A program made the translations under genes and the position numbers. DNA of 64,000 nucleotides from Dolomitihabitans soli (lineage in GTDB: Bacteria > Actinomycetota > Actinomycetes > Streptosporangiales > Streptosporangiaceae), in assembly GCF_022213955.1 (NCBI RefSeq), contig NZ_JAKNTW010000035.1, forward strand, positions 1-64,000. Direction: 5' to 3'. Of this stretch, positions 17,550 to 30,012 are shown in pieces. The first letter of the stretch is position 1. Each line of letters starts with the position of its first letter. The notes below the pieces were generated by a model. The model saw only the letters and a program-made list of their open reading frames with translations, was not told the origin of the DNA and did no database searches.

Positions 17550-20339
17550 ATGCTCGACAACGAGCCCACCGGCGGGGCTACAGGCCCCGGCGATGGCACA
17601 ACAGAACAGCAGCCGACGACTATCAGGCGCCGTGCCGCCAGCCGCCCCGCGGGTCCGCCGCCGGAGGAGGCCGAGCGGGCCGCCGGGCTGATCGACGGCG
17701 CTGCCGACACGCCCGCGACCGAGCCGGCCGCTCCCAAGAAGACGGCCACCCGGCGCAAGACCGCCTCCACGGCGACCACCACCAGGCGAAGCCGCGCCAA
17801 GAAGGCCGAGACGGACGAACCGGCCCAGGAGCAGGTCCAGGAGCCCACGCGGGAACAGGTCCAGGAGACCGCCCCCGCCGAGACGGCGGCCGTCCCCGAG
17901 ACGGCCCCCGTCGAAGAGGCCCCGGCCGAAGCCGGTCCGGCTGAAGAGGCCCCGGTCCGGGCGACCCGGGTCAGGAAGACGCGTGCCCAGGCGGATTCGA
18001 CCGCCGAGGAGGCGCCCAAGCGCCGCCGTACCCGGAAGAAGGCCGAGGAGGCGCCTGCCGCGCCCAGCGCGGCCGAGGACGAGGTGGACTCCGCCCTGCA
18101 GTTCGCGCTGCCCGAGGAGGAGCCCCTCGACGACGAGCCCGCGGGGGAGGACCTCGACGAGGAGCCCCAGGACGGCCGCCGCGGACTGCTTGCCGATCCG
18201 TTCGGACTGACCGCGCACGAGCTGATGCGCTCCGCCCCCTCGACGAGCTTCCAGTCGCCGGCCGCGGTCTTCACACCGCTGTTCCAGGCCCCCGAGCCGC
18301 GTACGGCGGAGCCGCCGCGGCCGATCCAGCCGGCCCGCGAGGAGGAGCCGCCCCGCGAGCAGCCGGCGCAGGCCGAGCAGGCCGACACCGCGGACGAGGA
18401 CGACGAGGACAACGACGGCGACGTCGACGGCGACAACGAGAGCGACGACAGCGCCGGCAGGCGCAGGCGCCGCAGGCGTGGCGGCCGGGGCCGGGGCAAG
18501 TCCCGGGAACGCGACGAGGGCGACGAGCAGGGCGAGGACGAGGACGACTCGGCCGCGGCCCCCGATCAGGCCGAGGCCGATTCGGGCGCCGAGGAGGAGT
18601 CCTCGGGTTCGCGCAGGCGGCGCAGGCGGCGCAGGCGCGGCGGTGACGACGGCGGCGTCGAGACCGCCGACGACCCGCCGAACACGGTCGTGCGCATCCG
18701 CGCGCCGCGGGCCGGGCGGGGCGGCACGAGCACCTCGGTCGACGAGGTGCAGAGCGTCCGCGGCTCGACCCGCCTGGAGGCGAAGAAGCAGCGCCGCCGT
18801 GAGGGCCGTGAGCTGGGCCGCAGGCGTCCGCCGATCATCACGGAGTCGGAGTTCCTGGCCCGCCGCGAGTCGGTCGAGCGGCTGATGGTGGTGCGCCGCA
18901 ACGCGGGCCGTACCCAGATCGCCGTGATGGAGGACGGAGTGCTCGTCGAGCACTACGTTGACCGTGAGGCCAGCCAGTCCTACGTCGGCAACGTCTACCT
19001 CGGCAAGGTGCAGAACGTGCTGCCCTCGATGGAGGCCGCCTTCGTCGACGTCGGCAAGGGCCGCAACGCGGTGCTGTACGCCGGCGAGGTGAACTTCGAC
19101 ACCGCCGGGCTGGAGGGTCAGCCCAAGCGCATCGAGGCGGCGCTCAAGTCGGGCCAGTCGGTGCTGGTGCAGGTCACCAAGGACCCGATGGGTCACAAGG
19201 GCGCCCGCCTGACGAGCCAGGTCTCGCTGCCCGGCCGCTACCTGGTCTACGTGCCCGACGGCTCGATGACCGGCATCTCGCGCAAGCTCCCCGACAAGGA
19301 GCGCACCCGCCTCAAGAGCATCCTGAAGAAGGTCATGCCGGAGAACGCGGGCGTGATCGTCCGCACCGCCGCGGAGGGCGCCTCGGAGGAGGAGCTCGCC
19401 CGCGACGTGTCGCGGCTGTCGGCGCAGTGGGAGAACATCCGGCGCAAGGCCAAGTCGGCCAGCCCGCCCGAGCTGCTCTACTCCGAGCCCGACCTGACGA
19501 TCCGGGTCGTCCGCGACGTGTTCAACGAGGACTTCTCGTCGCTGGTCGTGGCGGGCGACATGTGGGACACCGTGGACGAGTACGTCCGCTACGTCGCGCC
19601 GCATCTCGCCGACCGCCTCACCAAGTGGGAGGAGGGCGTCGACGTCTTCGCCGCCTACCGCATCGACGAGCAGATCGCCAAGGGCCTGGAGCGCAAGGTG
19701 TGGCTGCCCAGCGGCGGCTCCCTGGTGATCGACCGGACCGAGGCGATGACCGTCGTCGACGTGAACACCGGCAAGTTCACCGGACAGGGCGGCAACCTGG
19801 AGGAGACGGTCACCCGCAACAACCTGGAGGCGGCCGAGGAGATCGTCCGCCAGCTCCGGCTGCGGGACATCGGCGGCATCATCGTCATCGACTTCATCGA
19901 CATGGTGCTGGAGAGCAACCGCGATCTCGTGCTGCGCCGGCTGCTCGAATGCCTGGCGCGCGACAGGACCAAGCACCAGGTGGCCGAGGTCACTTCGCTC
20001 GGTTTGGTGCAGATGACCCGTAAGCGGGTCGGACAGGGCCTCCTGGAGGCGTTCACGACCACGTGTGAGTGCTGCAACGGCAGAGGCCTGCACGTGGCCA
20101 CTGAGCCCGTCGAGGGCAAGGCGGAGCCGCGGGGCACCCAGAGCAAGATGGCGATCGAGAAGTCGGTCGCCGAGAAGCTCTCCAAGAACGGTGACGGTTC
20201 CGCGGTCGCGGCCGGAGATCAAGCCGGACGTGATACCGTGACCGATGCGCTTGACGACGTCCACGATGAGGACGACCAAGCAATTCAGACCTCAGGCAAG
20301 GGGCGGAGACGCTCCCGCCGAGCCAAGTCGGCCGACTAG
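17550..20339 (+). CDS. rne: Ribonuclease E/G family endoribonuclease with a long low-complexity N-terminus
   Basis: A 929-aa RNase E/G. Residues ~1-420 are disordered: Glu/Ala/Pro-rich, with Arg-rich patches (RRRRRRGGRGRGK, RRRRRRRRGG) that probably bind RNA or partners. The catalytic part follows: an S1 domain (YVGNVYLGKVQNVLPSMEAAFVDVG, ~480-560) and the DNase I-like domain with the metal-binding Asp pair D737 (VVDVNTG) and D781 (IVIDFIDM). The zinc-link CECC is at 839-842. Actinobacterial RNase E carries its disordered region at the N-terminus, as here. It acts in mRNA turnover and 5S/rRNA processing. ATG 17550 follows GGGAG. Confidence 0.94.
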   Translation: MLDNEPTGGATGPGDGTTEQQPTTIRRRAASRPAGPPPEEAERAAGLIDGAADTPATEPAAPKKTATRRKTASTATTTRRSRAKKAETDEPAQEQVQEPTREQVQETAPAETAAVPETAPVEEAPAEAGPAEEAPVRATRVRKTRAQADSTAEEAPKRRRTRKKAEEAPAAPSAAEDEVDSALQFALPEEEPLDDEPAGEDLDEEPQDGRRGLLADPFGLTAHELMRSAPSTSFQSPAAVFTPLFQAPEPRTAEPPRPIQPAREEEPPREQPAQAEQADTADEDDEDNDGDVDGDNESDDSAGRRRRRRRGGRGRGKSRERDEGDEQGEDEDDSAAAPDQAEADSGAEEESSGSRRRRRRRRRGGDDGGVETADDPPNTVVRIRAPRAGRGGTSTSVDEVQSVRGSTRLEAKKQRRREGRELGRRRPPIITESEFLARRESVERLMVVRRNAGRTQIAVMEDGVLVEHYVDREASQSYVGNVYLGKVQNVLPSMEAAFVDVGKGRNAVLYAGEVNFDTAGLEGQPKRIEAALKSGQSVLVQVTKDPMGHKGARLTSQVSLPGRYLVYVPDGSMTGISRKLPDKERTRLKSILKKVMPENAGVIVRTAAEGASEEELARDVSRLSAQWENIRRKAKSASPPELLYSEPDLTIRVVRDVFNEDFSSLVVAGDMWDTVDEYVRYVAPHLADRLTKWEEGVDVFAAYRIDEQIAKGLERKVWLPSGGSLVIDRTEAMTVVDVNTGKFTGQGGNLEETVTRNNLEAAEEIVRQLRLRDIGGIIVIDFIDMVLESNRDLVLRRLLECLARDRTKHQVAEVTSLGLVQMTRKRVGQGLLEAFTTTCECCNGRGLHVATEPVEGKAEPRGTQSKMAIEKSVAEKLSKNGDGSAVAAGDQAGRDTVTDALDDVHDEDDQAIQTSGKGRRRSRRAKSAD

Positions 20340-20524
20340 CGGCCGACGGTCGACGATCCGTCCGGTTCGACCAGGGCACCCGTAATCCGGTATCCTAGTC
20401 AATCGGTGCGTCCGGTGACGTGCCCTGTTCGCGCGCCTACCCGGTTCGTCGATTAATTCCAGTGACGGTAGCCGGATGCGGGGCGCAGCATCCAGCGAGC
20501 AAGAAGCAGAAGAAGGGTTCCGCG

Positions 20525-20827
20525 GTGTACGCGATCGTTCGTTGCGGCGGCAGGCAGCAGAAGGTCTCCGTCGGTGACGTCCTCGAGGTGGACAAGTTCG
20601 CCGGCGAGGTCGGTTCCACGGTGTCGCTGCCGACGGTGCTCGTCGTCAACGAGGGCGACGTGACCACGCAGGCCGGCAGGTTCACGGTCAGCGCCGAGAT
20701 TCTCGGCGAGACCAAGGGCCCGAAGATCCGCATTCTTAAGTACAAGAACAAGTCGGGTTACAAGAAGCGCCAGGGTCACCGCCAGCGGTACACCCAGGTG
20801 AAGATCACCGGCATCGACCAGGCCTGA
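20525..20827 (+). CDS. rplU: 50S ribosomal protein L21
   Basis: A 100-aa protein that binds 23S rRNA in the large subunit. It starts [13 protein letters not shown] and has the [21 protein letters not shown] segment of L21. GTG 20525 gives the conserved N-terminus; the frame is open 35 codons further upstream without coding character. The 185-base leader after the RNase gene probably holds the operon promoter (TATCCT at about 20392 is a possible -10). rpmA and obgE follow, as in nearly all actinobacteria. Confidence 0.97.
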   Translation: MYAIVRCGGRQQKVSVGDVLEVDKFAGEVGSTVSLPTVLVVNEGDVTTQAGRFTVSAEILGETKGPKIRILKYKNKSGYKKRQGHRQRYTQVKITGIDQA

Positions 20828-20845
20828 GTTCGGGAGTATTGCGAG

Positions 20846-21103
20846 ATGGCACACAAGAAGGGCGCGTCGTCCACTCGGAACGGCCGTGACTCCAACGCCC
20901 AGCGCCTGGGCGTCAAGCGCTTCGGCGGTCAGCTGGTCAACGCCGGCGAGATCATCGTCCGGCAGCGTGGCACCCACTTCCACCCTGGCGACAACGTCGG
21001 CCGTGGTGGCGACGACACGCTGTTCGCGCTCGTCGCGGGCAACGTGCAGTTCGGCGTCAAGCGCGGCCGTCGTGCCGTGAGCATCGTCCCGGCCGCGGAG
21101 TAG
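20846..21103 (+). CDS. rpmA: 50S ribosomal protein L27
   Basis: An 85-aa protein whose N-terminal arm reaches the peptidyl-transferase centre. The [20 protein letters not shown] start and the [12 protein letters not shown] segment are diagnostic. It begins 18 bases after rplU. A terminator-like hairpin follows, reducing rather than blocking read-through into obgE. Confidence 0.98.
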   Translation: MAHKKGASSTRNGRDSNAQRLGVKRFGGQLVNAGEIIVRQRGTHFHPGDNVGRGGDDTLFALVAGNVQFGVKRGRRAVSIVPAAE

Positions 21104-21128
21104 ATCCGCGCCGCTAGACGTTCTTGGG

Positions 21129-21170
21129 ACAGGGGTGGATCGCCTTCGTGCGGTCCACCCCTGTTCTCGT
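21129..21170 (+). terminator. Hairpin between rpmA and obgE, probable (partial) terminator
   Basis: A perfect 11-bp stem (21129-21139 with 21154-21164) is followed by TCTCGTT. It lies 25 bases after the rpmA stop and 20 bases before obgE, so it would lower obgE expression relative to the ribosomal proteins. Confidence 0.75.
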
Positions 21171-21188
21171 TATCGAAGGGGGAGGCTC

Positions 21189-22535
21189 ATGGCCGAGTTC
21201 GTGGACCAAGTCGTACTGCACGTCAAAGCGGGTGACGGCGGTAACGGCTGCGCCTCCGTCCACAGGGAGAAGTACAAGCCCCTGGGCGGCCCCGACGGCG
21301 GGAACGGAGGCAGGGGCGGCAACGTCATCCTGGAAGTCGACCCGAACACCGCCACGCTGCTCGACTACCACCACCGCCCGCACCGCAAGGCCGCCAACGG
21401 CAAGCAGGGCGAGGGCTCCAACCGCGACGGCGCCAACGGCGGCGACATCGTGCTCGCCATCCCCAACGGCACCGTGGTGAAGGACTCCGCGACCGGCGAG
21501 GTCCTGGTCGACCTCATCGGCGCGGGCACCCGCTACGTCGTGGTCGAGGGCGGCTTCGGCGGCCTCGGCAACGCCGCCCTCGCCTCCAGCAAGCGCAAGG
21601 CGCCGGGCTTCGCGCTGCTCGGCGAGCCCGGCGGCGAGCTGGAGATCACGCTGGAGCTGAAGACGGTCGCCGACGTGGCGCTCGTCGGATTCCCCAACGC
21701 GGGCAAGTCCTCCCTGGTCGCCGCGCTCAGCGCGGCCCGCCCGAAGATCGCCGACTACCCGTTCACCACGCTCATCCCGAACCTCGGCGTGGTCACCGCG
21801 GGCGACACCATCTTCACCGTCGCCGACGTGCCCGGCCTCATCCCCGGCGCCTCCGAGGGCAAGGGCCTCGGCCACGAGTTCCTCCGCCACGTCGAGCGCT
21901 GCTCGACCATCGTGCACGTGCTCGACTGCGCCACCATGGAGCCGGACCGCGACCCGCTCTCCGACCTCGACGTGATCGAGGCCGAGCTGAAGGCGTACGG
22001 CAGGCTGGAGGACCGGCCGCGCCTGGTGGTCCTCAACAAGGTCGACGTGCCCGACGCCCGCGAGCTGGCCGACCTGGTGCGTCCCATGCTCCAGGAGCGC
22101 GGCCTGCGGGTCTTCACGATCTCCGCCGCCAGCCACGAAGGGCTCCGCGAGCTGTCCTTCGCGATGGGCGAGATGGTCGCCGCCGCCCGCGCCGCCGCCC
22201 CGATCGAGGAGCCGACCCGGCTGGTCATCCGGCCCAAGCAGCTCGGCGCCGCGGGCTTCGCCGTACGGCAGGCGGGTGAGAACACCTACCAGGTCACCGG
22301 TGAGAAGCCCGAGCGGTGGATCCGGCAGACCGACTTCACCAACGACGAGGCAGTCGGTTACCTCGCCGACCGGCTGGAGCGGCTCGGCATCGAGGATGCG
22401 CTCCTCAAGGCGGGCGCGACCGCCGGAGCCGTGGTGGTCATCGGCTCGATGGACGACGGCTACGTCTTCGACTGGCAGCCGACGCTCGGCGACGTGGCCC
22501 GCACGGGTCCGCGTGGCACCGACAACAGGCTCTGA
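21189..22535 (+). CDS. obgE: Ribosome-associated GTPase Obg
   Basis: A 448-aa GTPase involved in 50S maturation and stress control. It has the glycine-rich Obg domain (1-158; [13 protein letters not shown]), a G domain with P-loop GFPNAGKSS (167-175), [10 protein letters not shown] and NKVD, and the C-terminal OCT domain (~340-430). ATG 21189 is chosen because it begins the conserved [19 protein letters not shown]. The gene's last bases and stop codon form the first unit of a tandem repeat. Confidence 0.97.
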   Translation: MAEFVDQVVLHVKAGDGGNGCASVHREKYKPLGGPDGGNGGRGGNVILEVDPNTATLLDYHHRPHRKAANGKQGEGSNRDGANGGDIVLAIPNGTVVKDSATGEVLVDLIGAGTRYVVVEGGFGGLGNAALASSKRKAPGFALLGEPGGELEITLELKTVADVALVGFPNAGKSSLVAALSAARPKIADYPFTTLIPNLGVVTAGDTIFTVADVPGLIPGASEGKGLGHEFLRHVERCSTIVHVLDCATMEPDRDPLSDLDVIEAELKAYGRLEDRPRLVVLNKVDVPDARELADLVRPMLQERGLRVFTISAASHEGLRELSFAMGEMVAAARAAAPIEEPTRLVIRPKQLGAAGFAVRQAGENTYQVTGEKPERWIRQTDFTNDEAVGYLADRLERLGIEDALLKAGATAGAVVVIGSMDDGYVFDWQPTLGDVARTGPRGTDNRL

Positions 22536-22574
22536 CTACAGGCTCTGGCAACCGGCTATGGCAACAGGCTCTGA
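22523..22574 (+). repeat. 13-nt tandem repeat (4 copies) that includes the obgE stop codon
   Basis: Units at 22523-22535, 22536-22548, 22549-22561 and 22562-22574; the consensus is CAACAGGCTCTGA. The first unit is the 3' end of obgE with its TGA. A fifth diverged copy (ACAGGCTCCGA) lies at 22589-22599 in the first codons of proB. Confidence 0.9.
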
Positions 22575-22585
22575 ACGGGGGATTC

Positions 22586-23713
22586 GTGACAGGCTCCGAG
22601 CGGGAGCGGATACGCACGGCGGCACGCATCGTGGTCAAGGTGGGGTCCTCTTCGCTGACGACGCCGCAGGGCATGATCGACGTGGACCGGGTCGACGCCC
22701 TCGCCGACGTGCTGGCCAAAAGGAGGGCGGCCGGCACGCAGATCGTGCTGGTCTCCTCCGGCGCGATCGCCGCCGGCCTCGGCCCGCTCGGCCTGCCCGC
22801 CCGTCCCCGTGACCTCGCCACCCAGCAGGCCGCGGCGTCGGTGGGGCAGGGCGTCCTCATCGCTCGCTACACCTCCTCCTTCGCGCGGTACGGCCTGCGG
22901 GTCGGCCAGGTGCTGCTCACCGCCGATGACATGATGCGCCGCTCGCACCATCGCAACGCCCAGCGGACCCTCAACCGGCTGCTCGACCTCGACATCATGC
23001 CGGTGGTGAACGAGAACGACACCGTCGCCACCGACGAGATCCGCTTCGGCGACAACGACCGGCTCGCGGCGCTGGTCACCCACCTGGTCCACGCCGACGC
23101 GCTGCTGTTGCTCTCCGACGTCGACGCGCTCTACGACGGCGACCCGCGCAGGCCGGGAGCCCGGCGGCTGGCCGACGTGCGCGGCCCGCAGGACCTCGTC
23201 GGCGTGGAAGTGGGCGGGTCGGGCCGGGTCGGCACCGGTGGAATGGTGACGAAGGTGCAGGCCGCCAAGATCGCCACCGGGGCGGGCGTGCCCGTCCTGC
23301 TCACCGGGGCCGCGCACGCCGCGCAGGCGCTGCTGGGCGCCGACGTCGGCACCTACTTCCACCCGGACGGCCGCCACCCGGGCATCCGGCTGCTCTGGCT
23401 GGCGCACGCCGCCACCGGGCGCGGCAGGCTGCACCTCGACCGGGGGGCGGTCGAGGCCGTGGTCGGCAGGCGCAAGTCGCTGCTGCCCGCCGGGGTCACC
23501 GCGGTCGAGGGCGAGTTCGCCGCCGGCGACCCGGTCGATCTGTGCGGGCCGCTCGGCCGGGTGGTGGCACGCGGCCTGGTCAACTTCGACGCGGTGGAGA
23601 TCCCGGAGCTGCTCGGCCGGTCCACCAGGGAGCTCGCCACCTCCCTCGGCCCCGAGTACGAGCGTGAGCTGATCCACCGCGACGACATCGTCATACTGGA
23701 GACCACCCACTAA
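22586..23713 (+). CDS. proB: Glutamate 5-kinase
   Basis: A 375-aa enzyme catalysing the ATP-dependent first step of proline synthesis. The amino-acid-kinase domain shows [36 protein letters not shown] and [14 protein letters not shown]-terminal PUA domain (~280-365) is present. GTG 22586 is preceded by a GGGGGA sequence. proA follows 16 bases after the stop. The start region overlaps a diverged copy of the obgE 3' repeat. Confidence 0.96.
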   Translation: MTGSERERIRTAARIVVKVGSSSLTTPQGMIDVDRVDALADVLAKRRAAGTQIVLVSSGAIAAGLGPLGLPARPRDLATQQAAASVGQGVLIARYTSSFARYGLRVGQVLLTADDMMRRSHHRNAQRTLNRLLDLDIMPVVNENDTVATDEIRFGDNDRLAALVTHLVHADALLLLSDVDALYDGDPRRPGARRLADVRGPQDLVGVEVGGSGRVGTGGMVTKVQAAKIATGAGVPVLLTGAAHAAQALLGADVGTYFHPDGRHPGIRLLWLAHAATGRGRLHLDRGAVEAVVGRRKSLLPAGVTAVEGEFAAGDPVDLCGPLGRVVARGLVNFDAVEIPELLGRSTRELATSLGPEYERELIHRDDIVILETTH

Positions 23714-23729
23714 TCCCTGGAGTAACGGC

Positions 23730-24989
23730 ATGTCTGAGGACTTCCTGAAGGTGGCCACGGCGGCCAAGGAGGCCGCCGCCGAGCTGGCGCCGCTGCCGCG
23801 GGCGCCCAAGGACGCCGCGCTCCGTGCCATCGCCGACGCCCTGGTGGCCAGGTCGGCCGAGATCGTCACGGCGAACGCCGCGGATGTGGCCAAAGCCCGC
23901 GAGTCCGGCACCCCGGAGGCGATGATCGACCGGCTCAGCCTCGACAGCGGGCGGATCGAGACCATCGCCCAGGCCGTGCGCCAGGTGGCCGATCTACCGG
24001 ATCCGGTCGGCGAGGTCGTGCGGGGGAGCACCCTGCCGAACGGCCTGGAGCTGCGCCAGCTCAGGGTGCCGCTCGGCGTGGTCGGCATCATCTACGAGGG
24101 CCGTCCCAACGTGACCGTCGACGCCGCCGCGCTGTGCCTCAAGAGCGGCAACGCCACGCTGCTGCGCGGCTCGTCGAGCGCCTACTCCTCGAACGCCGCC
24201 CTGGTGAAGATCATGCAGGAGACGCTGGCCGCGACCGACGTCCCGGCGGGAGCCGTGCAACTGGTGCCCGGCCTCACCCGCGAGTCGGTCAAGCACCTGA
24301 TGCGCGCCCGAGGGCTGGTCGACGTGCTCATCCCGCGGGGCGGCGCGTCGCTGATCAGCTCGGTCGTCGAGGAGTCGACGGTGCCGGTGATCGAGACCGG
24401 GGTCGGCAACTGCCACGTCTACGTGGACGCCGACGCCGACGTTGCCCTCGCGGTGCGGATCCTGCTGAACGCCAAGACGCAGCGGCCCTCGGTGTGCAAC
24501 GCGGCCGAGACCGTGCTGGTCCACGCCGACGTGGCCGCGGAGTTCCTGCCGCAGGCCCTCCGGGCGCTGTCGGAGGCCGGGGTGACTGTGCACGGTGACG
24601 CACGGGTGGCCGCCCACGCCGCCCACGGCGCCGTCGAGCCCGCCACCGACGACGACTACTACGCCGAGTATCTCTCGCTCGACCTGGCGGCGGCCGTGGT
24701 CGACTCGCTGGAGGCGGCCGTCGCGCACATCAGGAAGTACGGCTCCGGCCACACCGACGCCATCGTGACCCGGTCGCAGCAGGCCGCGCGGCGGTTCGTC
24801 TCCCTGGTCGACTCGGCGGCGGTCGCGGTCAACGCGTCCACCCGGTTCACCGACGGCGGCGAGTTCGGCTTCGGCGCGGAGATCGGCATCTCCACCCAGA
24901 AGCTGCACGCCCGCGGCCCGATGGGGCTGCCCGAGCTCACCTCCACCAAATGGGTTTACACCGGTGAGGGACATCTCAGAGGAGCATAA
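23730..24989 (+). CDS. proA: Glutamate-5-semialdehyde dehydrogenase (gamma-glutamyl phosphate reductase)
   Basis: A 419-aa NADPH-dependent reductase that converts gamma-glutamyl phosphate to the semialdehyde. The catalytic Cys256 sits in [34 protein letters not shown] and [19 protein letters not shown] are family signatures. A TGGAG sequence lies 10 bases before ATG 23730. It forms an operon with proB. Confidence 0.97.
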   Translation: MSEDFLKVATAAKEAAAELAPLPRAPKDAALRAIADALVARSAEIVTANAADVAKARESGTPEAMIDRLSLDSGRIETIAQAVRQVADLPDPVGEVVRGSTLPNGLELRQLRVPLGVVGIIYEGRPNVTVDAAALCLKSGNATLLRGSSSAYSSNAALVKIMQETLAATDVPAGAVQLVPGLTRESVKHLMRARGLVDVLIPRGGASLISSVVEESTVPVIETGVGNCHVYVDADADVALAVRILLNAKTQRPSVCNAAETVLVHADVAAEFLPQALRALSEAGVTVHGDARVAAHAAHGAVEPATDDDYYAEYLSLDLAAAVVDSLEAAVAHIRKYGSGHTDAIVTRSQQAARRFVSLVDSAAVAVNASTRFTDGGEFGFGAEIGISTQKLHARGPMGLPELTSTKWVYTGEGHLRGA

Positions 24990-25053
24990 TAGGTCTCCCA
25001 TCAGGGCGTGTCGCTCCGTGTAATCACCCGGTTCGTACTGATGACTGGGTGTC

Positions 25054-25224
25054 ATGGAGATTGTCGCTGCGGTCGCGTCGGCCGCCGTCGTGTTGTTCGG
25101 CGCCGACCGGTTGCTGTTGTGGCTCGAAAGCCAGGGACACGTCAACTGGCGGCGCAGGGGCCGCCCCGATCCCTCGGTTCAGCCTGACGCCAGGCTCGAC
25201 AGCCTCCTGGGACGCCGGTCATGA
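25054..25224 (+). CDS. 56-aa single-helix membrane protein
   Basis: A short frame with one hydrophobic helix (~3-24, ending LLLWLES), a basic NWRRRGRP stretch and a polar tail. The codon usage is typical of the genome. The stop overlaps the start of the DoxX gene (ATGA), showing translational coupling. It is not recognised by name; small proteins with this layout are seen beside DoxX-like genes in related actinobacteria. It may be a partner of the DoxX protein. Confidence 0.65.
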   Translation: MEIVAAVASAAVVLFGADRLLLWLESQGHVNWRRRGRPDPSVQPDARLDSLLGRRS

Positions 25225-26024
25225 GGCGGACGCTGTACGACATCGCCGCCCTGATCGCCCGGGTGATCGTGGGCGTGATCTTCGTCGCGCACGGCTGGCA
25301 GAAGATGAGCATCGGGTGGGGGCCGATCAGCAACGGGTTCACCCAGCTGGGCGTGCCCCTGCCGCAGCTTGCGGCCGGATTCACGATGGTCGCCGAACTA
25401 CTGGGCGGGGTGCTGCTCATTCTCGGCCTGCTGACTCCGCTGGCCGGCCTGGCGCTCGTCCTGGTGTGCGTCGGCGCGGCCGTCTTCGTGCACGGCCGCA
25501 ACGGGGTGTTCGTGGACGAGGGCGGCTGGGAGCTCGTCGGCGGCCTCGGCTCCGCCGCCCTGCTCCTCGCCGCGGGCGGCGCGGGCCGCTTCAGCCTGGA
25601 CCACCTGATGTTCGGCCGCCGCAGGGAGCGCGCCCACGAGGTGGCCCCCGCGCCCTCGGGCGAATGGTACGGCGGCGCGGAGTCGTCGGCGTCCGCAGGG
25701 CCCGAGTCGCCGCCCTCGCCGGCCTCCGGCTCCCTGGAAGGCTGGCCGCGCTCGGCCGAACCGACCCAGGAGTTGCCGACGCGCGCGCCGAAGCACGGCA
25801 GAGAGGGCCAGCCGGGCCCGGAGGAACGCGGCGGTGCGGGCTGGCCGGAGCAGGGCCGGCCACGCGAAGGGGAGCCCGGTGGTGGGGACTGGCCGGGACA
25901 GGAGGGCCGGCCGCGTGACGGGGAGCCCGGTGGCGAGCCGCCGTATCGCCAGGAGCCGCCGCCGGGCGAGGAACCGCCGTATCGCCAGGAGCCCCCGGGC
26001 GAGGAGCCGCCACCCAGAAGTTGA
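25221..26024 (+). CDS. DoxX family membrane protein with a proline-rich C-terminal tail
   Basis: A 267-aa protein. Residues ~1-125 hold four membrane helices with the DoxX-type pattern (ARVIVGVIFVAHGWQKM, FTMVAELLGGVLLILGL). The rest is a hydrophilic tail rich in Pro, Gly, Glu and Arg, ending in near-repeats of PPYRQEPPPGEE. DoxX proteins act in membrane redox complexes in mycobacteria; the role here is unknown. The start overlaps the 56-aa gene. The tail repeats match the general tendency of this region to expand gene 3' ends. Confidence 0.85.
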   Translation: MRRTLYDIAALIARVIVGVIFVAHGWQKMSIGWGPISNGFTQLGVPLPQLAAGFTMVAELLGGVLLILGLLTPLAGLALVLVCVGAAVFVHGRNGVFVDEGGWELVGGLGSAALLLAAGGAGRFSLDHLMFGRRRERAHEVAPAPSGEWYGGAESSASAGPESPPSPASGSLEGWPRSAEPTQELPTRAPKHGREGQPGPEERGGAGWPEQGRPREGEPGGGDWPGQEGRPRDGEPGGEPPYRQEPPPGEEPPYRQEPPGEEPPPRS

Positions 26025-26056
26025 AGTTTCTACGCTCGGCGCGCCGTACGGTGATG

Positions 26057-26069
26057 GGAGTGACACTCC
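26057..26069. promoter_or_regulatory. Perfect palindrome upstream of the Ser/Thr kinase gene
   Basis: GGAGTG-A-CACTCC, a 6-1-6 palindrome 44 bases before the GTG start at 26114, is a candidate operator. A CTAGGGTTGAGG stretch follows directly. The cognate regulator is unknown. Confidence 0.4.
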
Positions 26070-26113
26070 ACTAGGGTTGAGGCCCCTGTGGTGGCGCCGG
26101 GCGAGGAGGGGGC

Positions 26114-28177
<2,064 letters not shown>

Positions 28178-28204
28178 CGCGCCTGCCTCGGTCCTGCTCA
28201 GGCC

Positions 28205-28226
28205 GGCGTCCGGTCCTCTGGACGCC
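28205..28226. terminator. Weak hairpin between the convergent kinase and M48 genes
   Basis: GGCGTCC (28205-28211) pairs with GGACGCC (28220-28226) around an 8-base loop in the 69-base gap between two tail-to-tail genes. There is no T-tract. It is a possible bidirectional terminator. Confidence 0.35.
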
Positions 28227-28246
28227 GAGCGCGCGTGTGAGGGAGC

Positions 28247-29263
28247 CTAGCTGCCGTCCCGGCGGGAGAAGCGGTTGAAGATGCGCTCGCCGGCGTGGAC
28301 GGCGCCTTCCGCCACATCACGCAGGACGCCGATGAACGGGTCCTGAGACTGTGACCACGACTCGCGGTAGGAGTTGGCGGCCGCCTTGACCTCCTCGCTG
28401 ATCTTCGCGTTGGCGTCGTCGGCGCGGCGCGGGTAGTCGCCGCCGATGATCGTCTCGTAGTCGCCGCCACGACGCCAGCGGTCGAGCTCGGCGACGCGGA
28501 CGACCGCGAAGGGATGGGTGGTGCCCAGCAGGTTGAGGACCTTGAGGAAGCCGTCACGGACGTCGCCGGCCGTGTCGTACTCGCGGGCCTGGTCGAGGAA
28601 CGCCTCGATGTTCATCTCGTGCAGGCGCGAGCCGCCGGCGAGCTTCATCAGGGCGCGCAGCGCGGCGTCGGGGTCCTGGCCGCAGAGCAGACCGCCACGG
28701 TCGGCGGAGAGCTCGGACTTGCGGTACCACTCCTCGAGGCCGGCGACGATCGCGCGCAGGCCGATGTAGCCGAGCGGGATCCAGGCGACCCGGGTCGCGA
28801 GCCGGGTCAGGATGTCGAGCATCGTCCGGTAGACGGCGTGCCCGGAGAGGATGTGCGCGGTCTCGTGCCCGATGACGAAACGCTGCTCCTCCTCGTCCAT
28901 CAGGTCGAGCAGCCCCGTCGTGACGACGATGAAGGGGTCGTCGAAGCCGATCGCCATGGCGTTGACCCTGGGGTCCTGCTGGACGTAGATTTCCGGGATC
29001 CTGCGCAGGTCGAGGATGTAGGCGGCGTCGCGGCCCATGTCGTAGAGGGCGCGGAACTGGGTTTCGCTGGTGCGCACGGCCGAGGCGAGGTAGATCAGGC
29101 GCAGCCGGCGCTCACTGATCAGTCCTGACATCTGCTTGAGCACGGTGTCGAACCCGCTGAGCGAACGAAGCGCGACCAGGGCGGACCGGTCTGCAGGGTG
29201 TTCGTAGGCACGGGACGAGATACCGGGAAGTTGTGCGCGGTTGCGATCCGGGGTGGTCGTCAT
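28247..29263 (-). CDS. M48 family zinc metallopeptidase
   Basis: A 338-aa protein resembling HtpX/Ste24-type proteases. The zinc site is HETAH (His133, Glu134, His137), with the third ligand Glu184 in the SELSADRGG motif. A hydrophobic segment (~150-178) may anchor it to the membrane. The C-terminal ~80 residues are charged and helical. ATG at 29263 was chosen; an in-frame ATG three codons upstream (29272) is possible. The open frame continues far upstream, but that part is antisense to nadD and lacks coding character. It is divergent from nadD and convergent with the kinase gene. Confidence 0.9.
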   Translation of the reverse strand: MTTTPDRNRAQLPGISSRAYEHPADRSALVALRSLSGFDTVLKQMSGLISERRLRLIYLASAVRTSETQFRALYDMGRDAAYILDLRRIPEIYVQQDPRVNAMAIGFDDPFIVVTTGLLDLMDEEEQRFVIGHETAHILSGHAVYRTMLDILTRLATRVAWIPLGYIGLRAIVAGLEEWYRKSELSADRGGLLCGQDPDAALRALMKLAGGSRLHEMNIEAFLDQAREYDTAGDVRDGFLKVLNLLGTTHPFAVVRVAELDRWRRGGDYETIIGGDYPRRADDANAKISEEVKAAANSYRESWSQSQDPFIGVLRDVAEGAVHAGERIFNRFSRRDGS

Positions 29264-29359
29264 GCCCGGCATGCTACGTCGATGCGAGCGACGATGCGCG
29301 TGGGTCGCCTGGAGGGGGTGCGTCAAGGTTCTTCCTGGACTGCGCGTAAGGTCCGTCAC

Positions 29360-29977
29360 ATGACGAACGCGCCTAACGGCCAGGGGAAACGGAGGGTGGG
29401 CGTGATGGGCGGCACGTTCGATCCCATCCACCACGGACACCTTGTCGCCGCGAGCGAGGTCGCCCACCATTTCGAGCTCGACGAGGTCGTTTTCGTGCCG
29501 ACCGGGCGGCCGTGGCAGAAGGCCGACCAGACGGTCACGGCGGCGGAGGACCGTTATCTGATGACGGTCATCGCGACCGCGTCGAACCCCCGGTTCACGG
29601 TGAGCCGGGTCGACATCGATCGGCCGGGCCCGACTTTCACCGCCGACACCTTGCACGACATCTGTGACATATACGGTTCGGAGACCGAGCTCTACTTCAT
29701 CACCGGCGCGGACGCCCTCTCCCAGATACTCTCCTGGCGAGACGTCGAGGAGCTTTTCACCATCGCACATTTCGTAGGCTGTACTCGACCGGGTCATCAT
29801 CTGCACGATCCGGGACTCCCGGAGGGGAAGGTCAGCCTGATCGAGATCCCGGCGTTGGCGATCTCCTCCTCGGAGTGCCGTCACAGAGTCGTCTCCGGGG
29901 AACCGATCTGGTACCTCGTGCCCGACGGGATTGTGCAATACATCAATAAACGCGGGCTGTACCGGGAATCCTCCTAG
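29360..29977 (+). CDS. nadD: Nicotinate-nucleotide adenylyltransferase
   Basis: A 205-aa enzyme joining nicotinate mononucleotide and ATP to deamido-NAD+. [12 protein letters not shown] is the nucleotidyltransferase signature, and ISSSECRHR replaces the usual ISSTxIR near the C-terminus. ATG 29360 gives a short N-terminal extension; GTG 29396 close to the motif is an alternative start. It is followed by rsfS and a histidine phosphatase gene, the same order as Rv2421c-Rv2420c-Rv2419c in Mycobacterium tuberculosis. Confidence 0.95.
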   Translation: MTNAPNGQGKRRVGVMGGTFDPIHHGHLVAASEVAHHFELDEVVFVPTGRPWQKADQTVTAAEDRYLMTVIATASNPRFTVSRVDIDRPGPTFTADTLHDICDIYGSETELYFITGADALSQILSWRDVEELFTIAHFVGCTRPGHHLHDPGLPEGKVSLIEIPALAISSSECRHRVVSGEPIWYLVPDGIVQYINKRGLYRESS

Positions 29978-30012
29978 TGACAGCGCCGACAACAGGAGGA
30001 CAGACCCACATC

